5,737 nt of DNA from an uncultured Clostridia bacterium (lineage in GTDB: Bacteria; Bacillota_A; Clostridia; TANB77; CAG-508). How positions within the stretch are numbered: position 1 is the first letter of the stretch; every line of letters starts with the position of its first letter. Below the pieces are notes generated by a model. The model had not been told where the DNA came from and did not search any database. It saw only the letters and a list, made by a program, of their open reading frames with translations. Below, piece after piece: positions 5,072 through 5,737 of this stretch. The translations under genes were made by a program, and so were the position numbers. Location of the stretch: NCBI GenBank assembly GCA_944392525.1, contig CALXXB010000071.1, positions 1 to 5,737 on the forward strand, given 5' to 3'.

Positions 5072-5737
5072 TTATTCTTCTCTTGGGTCTATAGTTTTTA
5101 CTGCTTCATCAAATCTTCCGTATGTTCCTGTTGCTTTTTCTATTGCTTCTTTTGGATCAATTCCTTTTTTGATGTTATCCATCATTTTTCCTAAATGAAC
5201 ATATTTATATCCTATTATTTGGTCATCTTTATCTAATCCTAATTCTAGAATATATCCTTCTGTTAATTGTAAGTATCTTGGTCCTTTTAAAGTACTTGAA
5301 TAAATTGTTCCAACTTGTGAAGTATGTCCTTTACCTAAGTCTTCAAGACCAGCTCCTACTGGAAGTCCTCCTTCTGAGAATGCTGTTTGTGATCTTCCAT
5401 ATACTATTTGTAAGAATAATTCTCTCATAGCTGTGTTTATTGCATCACAAACTAAGTCTGTGTTTAATGCTTCTAGAATTGTTTTTCCTGTTAATATTTC
5501 TCCAGCCATAGCTGCAGAATGTGTCATTCCTGAGCATCCTATTGTTTCTACCAAAGCTTCTTGTATAATTCCATCTTTAATATTTAATGTTAATTTACAA
5601 GCTCCTTGTTGAGGTGCACACCATCCAACACCATGTGTTAGTCCTGATATGTCCTTTATTTCTTTTGCTTTTACCCATTTTCCTTCTTCTGGTATTGGTG
5701 CTGGTCCGTGATCTACTCCTTTACGAACATAGCACAT
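5072..5737 (-). CDS. NifU/IscU-like iron-sulfur cluster scaffold protein (start probably outside the window)
   Basis: The visible 222 codons encode a NifU N-domain-like protein. Key features follow the IscU plan. GVGWCAPQQGAC (36-47) holds cysteines 40 and 47, followed by the strand KLTLNIKDGIIQEA. Next comes TIGCSGMTHSAAMAGEIL (65-82) with C68, then TGKTILEAL and DLVCDAI with C97. These give the three-cysteine pattern that holds a nascent cluster in IscU. About 100 further residues, including EGGLPVGAGLEDLGKGHTSQ and KGPRYLQLTEGY, are absent from classical IscU, which is about 130 residues long. This is therefore a separate, longer family with unknown partner. The first in-frame ATG coincides with the last base of the window, and I recall relatives having a few more N-terminal residues, so the true start probably lies beyond the edge. 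It is followed by the GGGtGRT gene in the same operon. Confidence 0.85.
   Translation of the reverse strand: MCYVRKGVDHGPAPIPEEGKWVKAKEIKDISGLTHGVGWCAPQQGACKLTLNIKDGIIQEALVETIGCSGMTHSAAMAGEILTGKTILEALNTDLVCDAINTAMRELFLQIVYGRSQTAFSEGGLPVGAGLEDLGKGHTSQVGTIYSSTLKGPRYLQLTEGYILELGLDKDDQIIGYKYVHLGKMMDNIKKGIDPKEAIEKATGTYGRFDEAVKTIDPREE

Overview
This is a strongly AT-rich, mostly intergenic-poor stretch that looks like a low-GC anaerobic Firmicute, most likely a member of the Clostridia. The grounds are the A/T-ending codons, the strong AGGAGG-type ribosome binding sites, and the pairing of a NifU-like protein with a GGGtGRT protein, which I know mainly from strict anaerobes. The species cannot be named from the sequence. 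All protein genes lie on the minus strand, so transcription runs from right to left; the only plus-strand gene is a predicted small antisense RNA.

Right part (5737 down to about 3890): a NifU/IscU-like iron-sulfur scaffold protein, whose start is probably cut by the window edge, is followed by a GGGtGRT-family protein of unknown biochemical role. The two are separated by 91 bp that hold a REP-like palindromic element, and an imperfect terminator hairpin follows the second gene. The pair probably acts together in some iron-sulfur or redox process.

Middle part (3849 down to 1482): a promoter containing a 13-bp tandem duplication drives an unrecognised 405-residue protein, with a possible cysteine-peptidase-like Cys/His/Asp arrangement, and an alanine racemase whose start overlaps the end of the first gene by 11 bp. 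The two are translationally linked.

Intergenic part (1481 down to 1015): this is the most interesting stretch. It carries a compact locus that looks like a type I toxin-antitoxin system. A 38-codon hydrophobic peptide gene lies on the minus strand with a strong promoter and a Shine-Dalgarno sequence caught in a hairpin. An approximately 84-nt RNA is convergently transcribed from a strong plus-strand promoter. Both transcripts end at one shared bidirectional terminator, and their 5' leaders are near-copies of each other in inverted orientation. The layout resembles the par/fst locus of enterococcal plasmids and chromosomal type I modules of Firmicutes.

Left part (1082 down to 1): a near-consensus promoter with a 12-bp-arm palindromic operator over its start site drives a MarR-family repressor, followed after 4 bp by an ABC exporter gene that runs off the window. 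This is the usual plan of a self-regulated, drug-inducible efflux operon.
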